DNA from: Peribacillus frigoritolerans
GTDB taxonomy: Bacteria > Bacillota > Bacilli > Bacillales > DSM-1321
Assembly (NCBI RefSeq): GCF_040250305.1
Contig: NZ_CP158190.1
Span: 4,682,001-4,746,000, forward strand
Direction: 5' to 3'
Length of the DNA stretch: 64,000 nucleotides
Shown here: positions 26,374 to 34,670 of the stretch, piece by piece
How the letters are laid out: the number at the start of each line of letters is the position of its first letter
Numbering within the stretch: position 1 is the first letter of the stretch
Notes under the pieces: generated by a model
What the model was told of the DNA's origin: nothing
The model's database searches: none
What the model saw: only the letters and a program-made list of their open reading frames with translations
Made by a program: the position numbers and the translations under genes

Positions 26374-26943
26374 TCATTTAGACGCTGATAATTCACTTTC
26401 CGTTACCCATTTATGATTCTTCACTTTTTCTCCACCCGCAGTCGGTGTGAAATCGACCATATAAACAGTCGTTTTTTCGGCAGATTCAACTTCAGCGACA
26501 GCCCCGTTCATTCCTTCCATATGAGAAGCATTTACTGTGACCTCCGCTCCGGGTTCATATGTTTTCTCACCTGCATCTTTGATTTCTTCGTGAATGATCC
26601 ATTTATGATTTTCAACTTTTTCTCCGCCAGTTGAAGGCGTATACGAAATTGCATAAGCAGTCGTATCAAAGGCACCCACTATTGTTGCTTCCGCCCCCTT
26701 CATGCTTTCCATATGACCTGATTCGATAATCGCTTGACTTCCAACTTCATAGGTTGGATTTTCTGCAGCTTTTAATCCTTCTGGGACATCACCCGTGCTA
26801 GAATGGTTCATGTCCATTTCACTATGTTCCTTTTCTTTTTTGTCTTCTTTGTTTTTATCATCGCTGTTGGAACATGCGCCAAGGACTAAAAACAGGGCTG
26901 ATAATAATGATAAGATGATAGGCAATTTTGTTCTTTTTTTCAT
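26374..26943 (-). CDS. ydhK: YdhK-type lipoprotein with two DUF1541 repeats
   Basis: 189 residues. Signal peptide and lipobox LGAC (Cys near residue 23), a charged His/Met/Asp-rich linker (EMDMNHSS), then two copies of the DUF1541 repeat: YEVGSQAIIESGHMESMKGA ... GGEKVENHKW and YEPGAEVTVNASHMEGMNGA ... GGEKVKNHKW. The HME/HMES motifs could bind copper; DUF1541 lipoproteins often sit with copper-handling genes, but none is nearby. ATG 26943 follows GGGAGG; longer frames lack a ribosome site. Confidence 0.88.
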   Translation of the reverse strand: MKKRTKLPIILSLLSALFLVLGACSNSDDKNKEDKKEKEHSEMDMNHSSTGDVPEGLKAAENPTYEVGSQAIIESGHMESMKGAEATIVGAFDTTAYAISYTPSTGGEKVENHKWIIHEEIKDAGEKTYEPGAEVTVNASHMEGMNGAVAEVESAEKTTVYMVDFTPTAGGEKVKNHKWVTESELSASK

Positions 26944-27078
26944 ATTGAATAAAACCTCCCTTATGATTACATCCATCTTACCAATTAAATATGCAGAAAA
27001 TATGGAGTACACTCGTGACAAAAGATGTGAAGCTTCATACTTTTTTCAGAAATAGTCCTGCCTCAATTTAAGCGTTCA

Positions 27079-27222
27079 TTAGCCACCACAATCGCTACTT
27101 TTATTGCTATTCGACTTTTCTTGAAGAAACTTTTTGAATTGCTCTTTTGTAACATCCGATTTCATTGCCAATGTTACTAGTTCCAGCCATTCGTCAGGAA
27201 AGTTTTCATCAAAATCGTTCAT
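27079..27222 (-). CDS. SinI-like anti-repressor, 47 residues
   Basis: Short protein with DEWLELVTLAMKSDVTKEQF followed by KKFLQEKS, matching the SinI/SinR dimerisation helix pair (PF08671 type). SinI binds the repressor SinR and releases biofilm genes. There is no sinR beside it, so it may act on a distant SinR or SlrR-type protein. Ribosome site weak (AGAGATGATGAT before ATG). Ends CGG with a Cys near the C-terminus. Confidence 0.72.
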   Translation of the reverse strand: MNDFDENFPDEWLELVTLAMKSDVTKEQFKKFLQEKSNSNKSSDCGG

Positions 27223-27556
27223 ATCATCATCTCTTTCTTTTTATCTTTAGTTGATTTATCTGTATGGGGTAAGGTTCAATATTGAGTCTATTTTTCCACG
27301 TGAAACTATATTCGGAATATCATTATAAATTATCTCAAGCGTCTATAGCTGGATTTTAGTGTAAATTTAATAAGTCTTTACATTTACATATAAGTCTCAA
27401 TGTTTTGTTATCTAATTCCATTTTTCTATATACCTTTAATAATAAAAGTGAACAGCATGCTATCGGGAGTGGTTTAACAGAAGTAAAAAGAGATGGTTTA
27501 TTGATAGAGGTTATTTGAGGTATTCAATCCTAACGGATATTGCTTGGAAACGAAGC
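27223..27556. other. Intergenic stretch without assigned features
   Basis: AT-rich spacer upstream of the SinI-like gene. I see no coding frame with a ribosome site, no riboswitch and no clear promoter. Confidence 0.4.
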
Positions 27557-27585
27557 AAGAAGGACTTTGCTAAAAGTCCTTCTTA
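27557..27585 (-). terminator. Terminator after the unknown gene at 27589
   Basis: AAGAAGGACTTT / AAAGTCCTTCTT stem with a very short loop, four bases after the stop. T-run is short. Confidence 0.65.
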
Positions 27586-27588
27586 TGT

Positions 27589-28203
27589 TTAGTCTCCCAA
27601 AGCTGATTGTTCGATTTTTTGCATGATATGTGAAAGGTTCATGGAGGCATGTTTTTTATAATCCCTGCCTATGGATTTGAATAACCCTTTCGCTATTCCT
27701 ATTAACATGATTTTGGTATGACCATCCGAAATAATGGACTTATTAGGGAAACTTGATTCAGCTTGTGCACCTCCAATCTTATTAGCTGTTTCCTTAATGA
27801 AATCAATGATTTTAATTTCCTGTATTTTTCCTTCGATATCGGTTTTATAGATAATTTGATTTCTCCAAAGCTTTAGCTCAATCCTCTGTTTAGTATAATC
27901 GAAGATGTCTTCCGTAATAACATTGCTCATTTGAATGGAGTCTTTAATAGGATACAATCTTGGGTTAGGATTGATTTTCTTTATTAAGGATTGATCAATC
28001 GTGACCTTTTCCCGCTTTATGCGCGTATTTTTCGTTTCACATAAAATCAGCCTTAACTGTCCGGCAATTATATTATTAAACTCTTCTAATCCAAAGAGCT
28101 CAACGAGCATTACGCTATATTCCAAAATGGTGATCGCTTCATCGAATTTTCGTTTAGCAGCAGCATTCGATCTAGTAAAAACCAATTGATTCTTTTTCTC
28201 CAT
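27589..28203 (-). CDS. Protein of unknown function, 204 residues
   Basis: No family recognised. Soluble, basic, no signal peptide or membrane helix. The N-terminal half is helical (ITILEYSVMLVELFGLEEFN), the middle has LKLWRNQIIYKTDIEGKIQE, and the C-terminal half carries KIMLIGIAKGLFKSIGRDYK. Codon use and base content look normal for the window. The start ATG 28203 has GAAGGATATG directly before it, giving a usable AAGGAT ribosome site. It lies beside a minisatellite at 28273 and has no operon partner. Confidence 0.6.
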   Translation of the reverse strand: MEKKNQLVFTRSNAAAKRKFDEAITILEYSVMLVELFGLEEFNNIIAGQLRLILCETKNTRIKREKVTIDQSLIKKINPNPRLYPIKDSIQMSNVITEDIFDYTKQRIELKLWRNQIIYKTDIEGKIQEIKIIDFIKETANKIGGAQAESSFPNKSIISDGHTKIMLIGIAKGLFKSIGRDYKKHASMNLSHIMQKIEQSALGD

Positions 28204-28272
28204 ATCCTTCTCACCCCACTGAATTCAAATCTATTTAATGAATAGTAAAAACATCCAGTTGATTTCATCCGG

Positions 28273-28436
28273 AGCCTTTTTTGGCCGTTCTCGATTTTTT
28301 TCATCCTTAACAGCACTTTATCCGGCCGTTCTCATACTTATTCGACCTTCAACGCACTTTATTCGGTAGTTCTCGAACTTATTCGACCTTCAACGCACTT
28401 TATTCGACCGTTTTCAATTTTTTTCGTCCTTCACCT
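28273..28436. repeat. 41-bp tandem repeat, about four units
   Basis: Units beginning CACTTTATTCGG recur at 28314, 28355 and 28396 (period exactly 41), with a degenerate unit from 28273. The core reads CACTTTATNCGRNCGTTCTC then ACTTATTCGACCTTCAACG. Non-coding; lies between two minus-strand genes. Confidence 0.8.
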
Positions 28437-28474
28437 CAGTATACCTGCGGGATCTCGACGATCATTGTATTCAT

Positions 28475-28503
28475 AAAAAGACTGTCGAGAATGGACAGTC
28501 TTT
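28475..28503 (-). terminator. Terminator after the arylamine N-acetyltransferase gene
   Basis: AAAGACTGTC / GACAGTCTTT stem, seven-base loop, T-run on the minus strand. Confidence 0.85.
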
Positions 28504-28538
28504 CGGTATGGACTCCTTTGATATTCAGTCCTTTTCCA

Positions 28539-29306
28539 CTATCTATCGAAGTGCTGTTTCAATAACTCTTTAAATCGTGTTCCATCTATTTCTTCTTTCG
28601 TCACTTTCCCATCATCCCACCGTGTAAAGGATGAATCAGTTAAAGTGATGTTCCCGTTGTTTGTCAAACGGGTGATTAATGGATGCTTATTGAATGGCGA
28701 CTGGGGATTTTCCCTGATGATCGTTTGGACCTCATTAAGTTCCGCTACATTTCCTACGGGTTTTGAAGAATCGAAAGCATACCCTATTCTCCAATTCTGA
28801 TCTTTATGTTTCAGTTTTAATTCAAGGATATGATCTCCATGGTCGGTACTTTCTTTTTTTATTCGGAATTCACCATTTTGGGAAACGACGGTTTCACCGT
28901 TCAATGGAACTGGTTTTAATGGTAGATTCCCGCCAAAACCCGTATCGACCAGATAGGATTGGCCCTCATGGTTCAATAGAATGGTAACATGGGTCCTTCC
29001 TATGGTCATCCACCCCTGATTATAAATGACACCTCGAACCAAGAATACATTAAAGTCATTTTCCTTCAGGAAAAAATAAAGGGCTGCATTCAATTCATAG
29101 CATAATCCACCCTCATTCCTCACGAGGACTTTGTTCATGATATTGGCTTTATTGATATCACTTAGATGGGATGCCATGATTGATAAGTTTTCAAACGGAA
29201 TGGTTTTAGCAGTTTTATCCAGAATTTCATCTAATTTCCCAAATGTCAGTTTCATATCTTCCTGGAGCCCTATTCTTTTCCTGAATAATGCATTCAGTTC
29301 ATTCAT
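28539..29306 (-). CDS. Arylamine N-acetyltransferase
   Basis: 255 residues, the normal length. The full catalytic triad of NAT enzymes is present: Cys69 in RNEGGLCYELN, His106 in GRTHVTILL and Asp121 in LVDTGFGG. It moves the acetyl group of acetyl-CoA to arylamines or hydrazines in the cytosol, a detoxification reaction. Monocistronic with its own terminator. The start ATG 29306 has GGGG about eight bases upstream. Confidence 0.93.
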   Translation of the reverse strand: MNELNALFRKRIGLQEDMKLTFGKLDEILDKTAKTIPFENLSIMASHLSDINKANIMNKVLVRNEGGLCYELNAALYFFLKENDFNVFLVRGVIYNQGWMTIGRTHVTILLNHEGQSYLVDTGFGGNLPLKPVPLNGETVVSQNGEFRIKKESTDHGDHILELKLKHKDQNWRIGYAFDSSKPVGNVAELNEVQTIIRENPQSPFNKHPLITRLTNNGNITLTDSSFTRWDDGKVTKEEIDGTRFKELLKQHFDR

Positions 29307-29404
29307 TACGATTCCCCCATTTTAACAGATACCAATGAAGAGCATCTTGACTTTGTATATATTCATTATACTTTGCCCATAATTAATTCTTCAACGATAT
29401 GCCA

Positions 29405-29524
29405 TTAACAAAACCCACATTCCACTTTTTCCTTATCAAGCACCATTAAAAGAGGCCGCCCAATAATGTCGCAATTCTGGGTAACCTTTTCCATACATGC
29501 TTCGAAGCTGTTTTCTTTAATCAC
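29405..29524 (-). CDS. Possible 39-residue protein coupled to the quinone oxidoreductase
   Basis: GTG at 29524 overlaps the stop of the upstream gene as GTGA. The frame encodes a 39-residue peptide with three cysteines (FEACMEKV, QNCDIIGR and a terminal VECGFC). No family recognised; the overlap suggests translational coupling but there is no independent ribosome site. It may be chance. Confidence 0.35.
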   Translation of the reverse strand: MIKENSFEACMEKVTQNCDIIGRPLLMVLDKEKVECGFC

Positions 29525-30501
29525 TCATTTACCTGTAAGATGATTTTACCCAAATTCTTATTTGCTTCCATATGTTCATGCGCCCTTTGTACCTCTTCAA
29601 AAGGGAAGACATGATCCACGATTGCCTTGATTTCATGTTGGAGGAACAACGGCATGGCCTTTGTAACGAATTCTTCCGTTAACTCTTTTTTATATTCATC
29701 ACTTCGAGGAGTTAATAGAGTGCCTTTTAATTGAACTCTTTTTAAGAGAAGTTCCATCAAGTTCACCTTCTCGACTACAGTTCCTCCTAGAATCCCTATC
29801 AGTACCCATCGTCCATCAGTTTTTATGCTTTTAAGGTTTTTCTCCCAGTAAGAAGCACCGATGAAATCCAGGATAACATCCACTCCTTGATTATTTGTAG
29901 CTTTCATTACTTCCTCATCAAAAGATTGTTCTTTATAATTGATACAGATATCCGCCCCTAATGAGTGACAGAAATCCAATTTTCCCTTTGAGCCGGCTGT
30001 AGTGATGATCTTCGCTTTTGTCAGTTTTTTTGCCAGTTGGATAGCTGCTGTGCCTACACCGCTTCCGCCAGCATGAATCAATACCGTTTCTTGATCCGTC
30101 AATTCACCTAACCAAAACAAGGTTTGATACGCCGTCAAGAATACTTCGGGAATCGCAGCCGCTTCTTCAAATGACAAGTTATCCGGGATCTTCATTGCTC
30201 TATCTGCCGGCATCAAGGCATATTGAGCATAACCGCCGCCGTTTACAAGGCCCATCACCCTTGTCCCTAATTGTATATTTGCACCGTCCCCTGTTTCCAC
30301 CACTTCCCCAGAAACTTCAATCCCCAATATTGGGTTTGCCATATAACCGGATTTCCCTTCTCGTGAAACAATATCCGTTCTATTTATAGCAGAGGCTTTC
30401 ACCTTAATTAATATTTCCCCTTTTCCGGGCATGGGCTTGGAAAAATCTTTAAACAGTAATTGATCTGCTCCACCCGGTTCTTTAACTACCACTGCTTTCA
30501 T
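29521..30501 (-). CDS. NAD(P)H quinone oxidoreductase, PIG3-like (zinc-free MDR family)
   Basis: 326 residues. GroES-like N-terminal half with VKASAINRTDIVSREGK, then a Rossmann domain with the nucleotide motif HAGGSGVGTAAIQLA at about residues 143-157. The zinc-binding cysteines of alcohol dehydrogenases are absent, as expected for the quinone-oxidoreductase branch. Probably reduces quinones or reactive carbonyls. ATG 30501 follows AAGGAG; a GTG three codons earlier touches the ribosome site. Confidence 0.88.
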   Translation of the reverse strand: MKAVVVKEPGGADQLLFKDFSKPMPGKGEILIKVKASAINRTDIVSREGKSGYMANPILGIEVSGEVVETGDGANIQLGTRVMGLVNGGGYAQYALMPADRAMKIPDNLSFEEAAAIPEVFLTAYQTLFWLGELTDQETVLIHAGGSGVGTAAIQLAKKLTKAKIITTAGSKGKLDFCHSLGADICINYKEQSFDEEVMKATNNQGVDVILDFIGASYWEKNLKSIKTDGRWVLIGILGGTVVEKVNLMELLLKRVQLKGTLLTPRSDEYKKELTEEFVTKAMPLFLQHEIKAIVDHVFPFEEVQRAHEHMEANKNLGKIILQVNE

Positions 30502-30623
30502 TTGTCCCACTCCTTACTATTAAATTAGTGACCACACTTTTAAAATGGTTTGTCTTGAAGATGGAAACTATGCTACTCCAAAAAATATCCACAAGCAAAT
30601 AATTAGGTTTTGTAGTTGATAGA

Positions 30624-30668
30624 ATAAAAAAAGCCGATGTCCCTTTAGGGGCCATCGAGCATTTTTTG
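30624..30668 (-). terminator. Terminator after the manganese catalase gene
   Basis: AATGCTCGATGGCCCC paired imperfectly with GGGACATCGGCTT, then a T-run on the minus strand. Confidence 0.75.
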
Positions 30669-30679
30669 AAAAGTTTCTA

Positions 30680-31525
30680 TTATCTTTTATTAAGCGATTG
30701 ACTTCTATCCAGGTCATGATGCAATTGTGCTGCCGGAACCTTAGGGTTAGGAATCTGCCCTTTTGCAACTGGTTCAGCTACATAAACAAAATCTCCTGTA
30801 CCATCTGGGGCGCTCCCTGTTGCCCACAGTCCGTCTGCTGATTCATTACCTTCTGACAAGTTCCAGAATTCGTACGCTTCCGGTTGAGATTCCATTTCCG
30901 CTTCCGGTGGGAATGACGCGGGAACGACAACGCCATTTTTTTCTTCAAGTTCTGCAATGGCCGCCATCCATTGATATTGGTGGTAACGATCACGGGCTAA
31001 CATTTTACGGAAGGTGGCACGTACCCCCTCATCTTTGGTCATATGATATAAACGGGCCACTTGAAGGCGTCCTTGGCTTTCAGCATGAAGATTCGATCGC
31101 ATGTCCGCTAATAGATTTCCGCTGGCTACAATATAAGATCCGTTCCAAGGCACCCCATTCGAGTTGGTTGGCAGTCCCCCAAGACCACTTACGAGCAAAT
31201 GCTGGGGATTGATTCCACCCATGATGGCTGCTGTAGCAGGATCTTTTGCGGCTTCTGCTTGATCTTCCGGAGAAGCGCCATCAAGCAATTGACTAATGAG
31301 CGAACAAAGCATCTCTACATGTCCAATTTCCTCTGTACCAATATCCATCAGCATATCTTTGTATTTTTCTTCTCCACGGCAGTTAAAGCCCTGAAAAAGA
31401 TATTGCATCATGACAGTCATTTCTCCAAACTGTCCACCTAACACTTCCTGAATTTGACGGGCAAGCATCGGATCTGGTCGATCTACCTTAACTTCAAATT
31501 GCAATTCTTTTTGATGGCGAAACAT
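30680..31525 (-). CDS. Manganese catalase
   Basis: 281 residues, ferritin-like four-helix bundle with a dimanganese site: Glu35 (GGQFGEMTV), Glu66/His69 (GTEEIGHVEM) and the later NLHAESQGR. It splits hydrogen peroxide in the cytosol or spore. Equivalent to B. subtilis YdbD. ATG 31525 follows AAAAGGAGGAG. A good sigma-B promoter lies about 40 bases upstream, so it should belong to the general stress regulon. Monocistronic. Confidence 0.94.
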   Translation of the reverse strand: MFRHQKELQFEVKVDRPDPMLARQIQEVLGGQFGEMTVMMQYLFQGFNCRGEEKYKDMLMDIGTEEIGHVEMLCSLISQLLDGASPEDQAEAAKDPATAAIMGGINPQHLLVSGLGGLPTNSNGVPWNGSYIVASGNLLADMRSNLHAESQGRLQVARLYHMTKDEGVRATFRKMLARDRYHQYQWMAAIAELEEKNGVVVPASFPPEAEMESQPEAYEFWNLSEGNESADGLWATGSAPDGTGDFVYVAEPVAKGQIPNPKVPAAQLHHDLDRSQSLNKR

Positions 31526-31563
31526 ATTAACTCCTCCTTTTTTTTATGATGTACGGTTTTTTA

Positions 31564-31588
31564 TTACCCGCCTGTCCATGCTTGAAAC
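31564..31588 (-). promoter_or_regulatory. Sigma-B promoter of the manganese catalase gene
   Basis: GTTTCA, 13-base spacer, GGGTAA on the minus strand, close to the GTTTAA-N12-15-GGGTAT consensus. Sigma-B control of manganese catalase is known in B. subtilis (ydbD). Confidence 0.72.
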
Positions 31589-31725
31589 CTGAATCCAGTT
31601 ATAATGAACAATAATTAGAAAAAATTTACATACCATTAATAATCATTACTGAACTAAAAAGCCAAGGATTATCTTTGGGCTATGAATCCCTCAATAAATA
31701 AGATTTATAAAAGGTCCATTTACTT

Positions 31726-31751
31726 GTCTATAACTTTACAATACAGGGTAA
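31726..31751 (+). promoter_or_regulatory. Weak sigma-B-like promoter before the DUF2243-CtaG pair
   Basis: GTCTAT, 14-base spacer, GGGTAA; four of six and five of six matches. Faces the DUF2243 gene at 31797. Confidence 0.35.
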
Positions 31752-31796
31752 AGTAGAAATAACCATATATAGGAAGGTTAAAAAGGAGGATGGAAA

Positions 31797-32315
31797 ATGG
31801 ATTTCAAGCCCCGAAATCAAAAAAATCAATCTATTTCACAATTACGTTATACTTATTCCGCTCGTAATCTATGGTCCGGTTTTCTATTCGGGATCGGATT
31901 GGTGGCATTCATCGATGAGGCCATCTTTCATCAACTATTGCATTGGCACCATTTCTATGACAAGTCCACATCCAATATTGGGCTTGTTTCGGATGGTTTA
32001 TTTCATGCCCTAAGCTGGTTCGCAACGGTAGGGTCGTTATTCATGTTCGCTGACCTTCGCCGTCGAAAGGGATTATGGCTGAAAAGGTGGATAGGGGGAG
32101 TTTTGCTCGGGGCTGGTTCTTTTCAGTTATATGACGGAATCATCCAGCACAAGCTCATGCGTCTCCATCAAATCCGTTACAATGTCGATATTCTCCCATA
32201 CGACTTGATTTGGAACATTGCAGCCACAATCATGATCTTGATCGGCATTATCCTCGTCATTCAAACAAGGCGCAGCTTACTTAAAATGAAAGAAGATACC
32301 AGTAATGCACAGTAA
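31797..32315 (+). CDS. DUF2243 membrane protein
   Basis: 172 residues with four membrane helices. WSGFLFGIGLVAFIDEAIFHQ and the histidine-rich LLHWHHFYDK are typical of DUF2243 (COG4329), followed by GGVLLGAGSFQLYDGIIQHK. The conserved histidines suggest metal or heme handling. It overlaps the ctaG-type gene by eleven bases, and this pair is a common gene neighbourhood. AAGGAGGATGGAAA precedes the ATG. Confidence 0.88.
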   Translation: MDFKPRNQKNQSISQLRYTYSARNLWSGFLFGIGLVAFIDEAIFHQLLHWHHFYDKSTSNIGLVSDGLFHALSWFATVGSLFMFADLRRRKGLWLKRWIGGVLLGAGSFQLYDGIIQHKLMRLHQIRYNVDILPYDLIWNIAATIMILIGIILVIQTRRSLLKMKEDTSNAQ

Positions 32316-33087
32316 TGGACATATTCATGATAATGGGGCTGGTTTTGAACCGATTTTATTGATTCTTTTGGCGGTTGTTATAGTGATTTATATCGCAGCT
32401 GCCGTAATTTCGAATCGCCGCTATAAAAAATGGCCCTTATACCGTACGCTCTTTTGGATTCTTGGCACCATCTGTGCAGCCTCTGCAATTATAGGTCCCA
32501 TAGCCAATCTCGCACATATGGACTTCACGGCGCATATGGTTGGCCATTTACTGCTTGGAATGATTGCACCCATCCTGCTCGTGTTTGCTGCACCTATTAC
32601 TCTTGCACTGCGAACACTTGATGTACAATCAGCAAGACGCCTTTCAAAGGTGTTGAAAAGTTGGCCGCTGCGCATTATAAGCAATCCAATCACTGCCTCT
32701 GCGCTTAATATTGGGGGGCTTTGGATACTTTATACGACTGAGTTATATGGGTTGATGCATCATAATGCCCTTCTACATGCATTAGTGCATTTTCACGTGT
32801 TCATTGCGGGTTATCTATTCACTGCGTCTATGATTTATATGGACCCGACGCCCCACAGGTTCAGCTTCATGTTTCGTGCTGTCGTATTTACAATTTCACT
32901 GGCCGGCCATGATATCCTTTCTAAGTATATTTTTGCCCATCCTCCAAGCGGAGTCACAAAGGAACAAGCGGAAAATGGAGGAATGTTAATGTACTATGCG
33001 GGTGATGCCATTGACGTTGCACTTATTTGCATCCTTTGCTATCAATGGTTCAAAGCCACCCGGCCCAAGGGGTCACTTGCCTTGTAG
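32305..33087 (+). CDS. CtaG-like cytochrome c oxidase assembly protein
   Basis: 260 residues, seven membrane helices, CtaG/caa3-type family (PF09678). Conserved histidines: LAHMDFTAHMVGHLLLGM and HALVHFHVFIAGYLF; a further GHDILSKYIF follows. In B. subtilis CtaG is needed for cytochrome caa3 oxidase assembly, probably copper delivery; here the gene is away from the cox operon and paired with DUF2243, as for second copies in many bacilli. Confidence 0.9.
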   Translation: MHSNGHIHDNGAGFEPILLILLAVVIVIYIAAAVISNRRYKKWPLYRTLFWILGTICAASAIIGPIANLAHMDFTAHMVGHLLLGMIAPILLVFAAPITLALRTLDVQSARRLSKVLKSWPLRIISNPITASALNIGGLWILYTTELYGLMHHNALLHALVHFHVFIAGYLFTASMIYMDPTPHRFSFMFRAVVFTISLAGHDILSKYIFAHPPSGVTKEQAENGGMLMYYAGDAIDVALICILCYQWFKATRPKGSLAL

Positions 33088-33199
33088 GAAGGACGGTTAC
33101 ATATTACTTAGTTAAACTCCCATGTTTCTGTTTAATCGTCCAACATTTAGCTCATACTAATTTTTGATGAAAAAAATTTAGGATGGAGCTGAATGGAAA

Positions 33200-33565
33200 A
33201 TGGAATTTGAAGCTAACAATTCTACTGAAAATGCTCTTCGTGATTATAAAGCTGGAATCGGTGCCTTTACGCAAAAAATGCCTGTTCTCGCAGAGAAATT
33301 CAATTCGTTTACGGAAGAGTGCTTTAAAGAAGGTCAATTATCCCAAAAAGAAAAACAGCTTATCGCATTAGGAATAAGCTTATATTCACAAGATGAATAC
33401 TGTATTATCTACCATACAAAAGGATGTCTTGATCAAGGCTGTTCCGAACAGGAAATTCTTGAAGCCATTGGTGTGACCGCAGCATTCGGCGGAGGAGCCG
33501 CCATGAGTCAGGCTGTAACCCTCGTCCAGGAATGCATCCAAGATATAAATCAGATGAAACAGTAA
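33200..33565 (+). CDS. Carboxymuconolactone decarboxylase / AhpD-like protein
   Basis: 121 residues, all-helical AhpD-like fold. The redox or catalytic motif is [16 protein letters not shown] (Cys-x3-His plus a further Cys) and the C-terminal [17 protein letters not shown] is the family end. Such proteins are peroxidase-type reductants or decarboxylases; here a stress role is likely given the neighbours. The ribosome site GGAG is ten bases upstream. Monocistronic with a strong terminator. Confidence 0.85.
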   Translation: MEFEANNSTENALRDYKAGIGAFTQKMPVLAEKFNSFTEECFKEGQLSQKEKQLIALGISLYSQDEYCIIYHTKGCLDQGCSEQEILEAIGVTAAFGGGAAMSQAVTLVQECIQDINQMKQ

Positions 33566-33566
33566 G

Positions 33567-33604
33567 AAAGAAGGGATAGGACAAATAGTCCTATCCCTTC
33601 TTTC
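33567..33604. terminator. Bidirectional terminator between convergent genes
   Basis: AAAGAAGGGATAGGAC / GTCCTATCCCTTCTTT perfect stem with a five-base loop; serves both the AhpD-like gene (+) and the CotF-like gene (-). Confidence 0.88.
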
Positions 33605-33612
33605 TGTTGCTT

Positions 33613-34245
33613 TTAATGACTCATGTTGTTGTTATTTCCTTGTGCGGGTGCATATGAATTCAACATTTGCTGCATATCCTGCTGTGCAAGCTGCGGAACT
33701 TGATAGTAATGATGTTTGTTTTGATATATCGAAATCTCATATGCCATTTCAATGCAGTTCGGAACGGAATCTGCAAATACGCGGCGAACAACCGGATTCG
33801 TTATTTCAAGCGCTGCCATCGCTTTCATGGATGCTGCAGACTTAACAGCTCCAAGCATCATGCCTGAAATACATTCATCCGTAATTTCCGATACGGATTG
33901 CAAAGGTTTCTTTGGCTGAGTTGGTGTCAATCCATATATAAAATCGTTACCTTGATTCATTTTGTAGCTCTGAGTCCGTTTAGAAGGATCCTGGCCCGAT
34001 TGGAAGCACTCCAGTGAAATATTATATTCATCTTGGATGAACTGATATTGACGATCCAGAATATCTAGTAATTCCTGATCCTGGATATGCTGACGCAAAA
34101 GAGTATACGTATTTAAAGTACCAATTGTTCCCGACAACACTTCATGTACATCGAATACTTCGTGACCACCGTGATTCATTTGTGGGGGAATGGCACCCGT
34201 TTGCATGTTCTGGTGTACTTGACCTTGTTGATATTGGTTTTGCAT
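33613..34245 (-). CDS. Spore coat protein, CotF-like
   Basis: 210 residues. A Gln/His/Met-rich N-terminus is followed by the CotF ferritin-like domain (VHEVLSGTIGTLNTYTLLRQ, QYQFIQDEYNISLECFQSGQ) and a Gln/Asn-rich tail. Similar to CotF/YhcQ-type coat proteins. A consensus sigma-G promoter lies 40 bases upstream, which places its synthesis in the late forespore; mother-cell coat genes would use sigma-K, so this protein is more likely a spore core or membrane-associated member. ATG 34245 follows GAGGAGGG. Confidence 0.88.
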   Translation of the reverse strand: MQNQYQQGQVHQNMQTGAIPPQMNHGGHEVFDVHEVLSGTIGTLNTYTLLRQHIQDQELLDILDRQYQFIQDEYNISLECFQSGQDPSKRTQSYKMNQGNDFIYGLTPTQPKKPLQSVSEITDECISGMMLGAVKSAASMKAMAALEITNPVVRRVFADSVPNCIEMAYEISIYQNKHHYYQVPQLAQQDMQQMLNSYAPAQGNNNNMSH

Positions 34246-34285
34246 TGTATTTCCCTCCTCGTTTTATCAATGATGCGAACAAGTT

Positions 34286-34315
34286 TAGTATGTTGAACCC
34301 CAACTGGATTATTCA
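34286..34315 (-). promoter_or_regulatory. Sigma-G promoter of the CotF-like gene
   Basis: TGAATA, 17-base spacer, CATACTA on the minus strand: an exact match to the sigma-F/G consensus. Confidence 0.82.
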
Positions 34316-34423
34316 ATCTAAACTCTTCCAAGAAGACCAATCAGCTGCTGCATCATGTTTTCTGTATAAAAAAAACGTGGCGTTTTAAACTATAAACACT
34401 TTATATGTTTGGGAGGATTTCCA

Positions 34424-34567
34424 ATGACACATCAATGCTTCTATTGTAGTGATGACACGGAAGAAAAAAAAATCCATGTCGTAACGTTTCAAGTTACTGA
34501 CACGGATAGAAATGAAATGCTCTGTGATGAATGTTATCAAGAATGGCTACAAGGAATAAAAGGTTAA
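34424..34567 (+). CDS. Small zinc-ribbon-like protein, 47 residues
   Basis: Encodes a 47-residue protein with two cysteine pairs, CFYC near residue 5 and CDEC near residue 36, plus His and Asp residues that could complete a zinc ribbon. A perfect Shine-Dalgarno GGGAGG lies seven bases before the ATG. No family name; small proteins of this kind are common in bacilli. Lies between two spore-related genes. Confidence 0.75.
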   Translation: MTHQCFYCSDDTEEKKIHVVTFQVTDTDRNEMLCDECYQEWLQGIKG

Positions 34568-34670
34568 GCATTAAAAGCCCTCTAACATTTCCCAAACATC
34601 TTTGATGCATACTTGGAAGAATTCAGGGTAACTTAAATGCGTTAAATAGTGAATTTCAAGGAGGATGGTT

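Noticed and set aside
34125..34388. Plus-strand open frame across the start of the CotF-like gene
   Set aside because: Antisense to the coat gene and its sigma-G promoter; no ribosome site.
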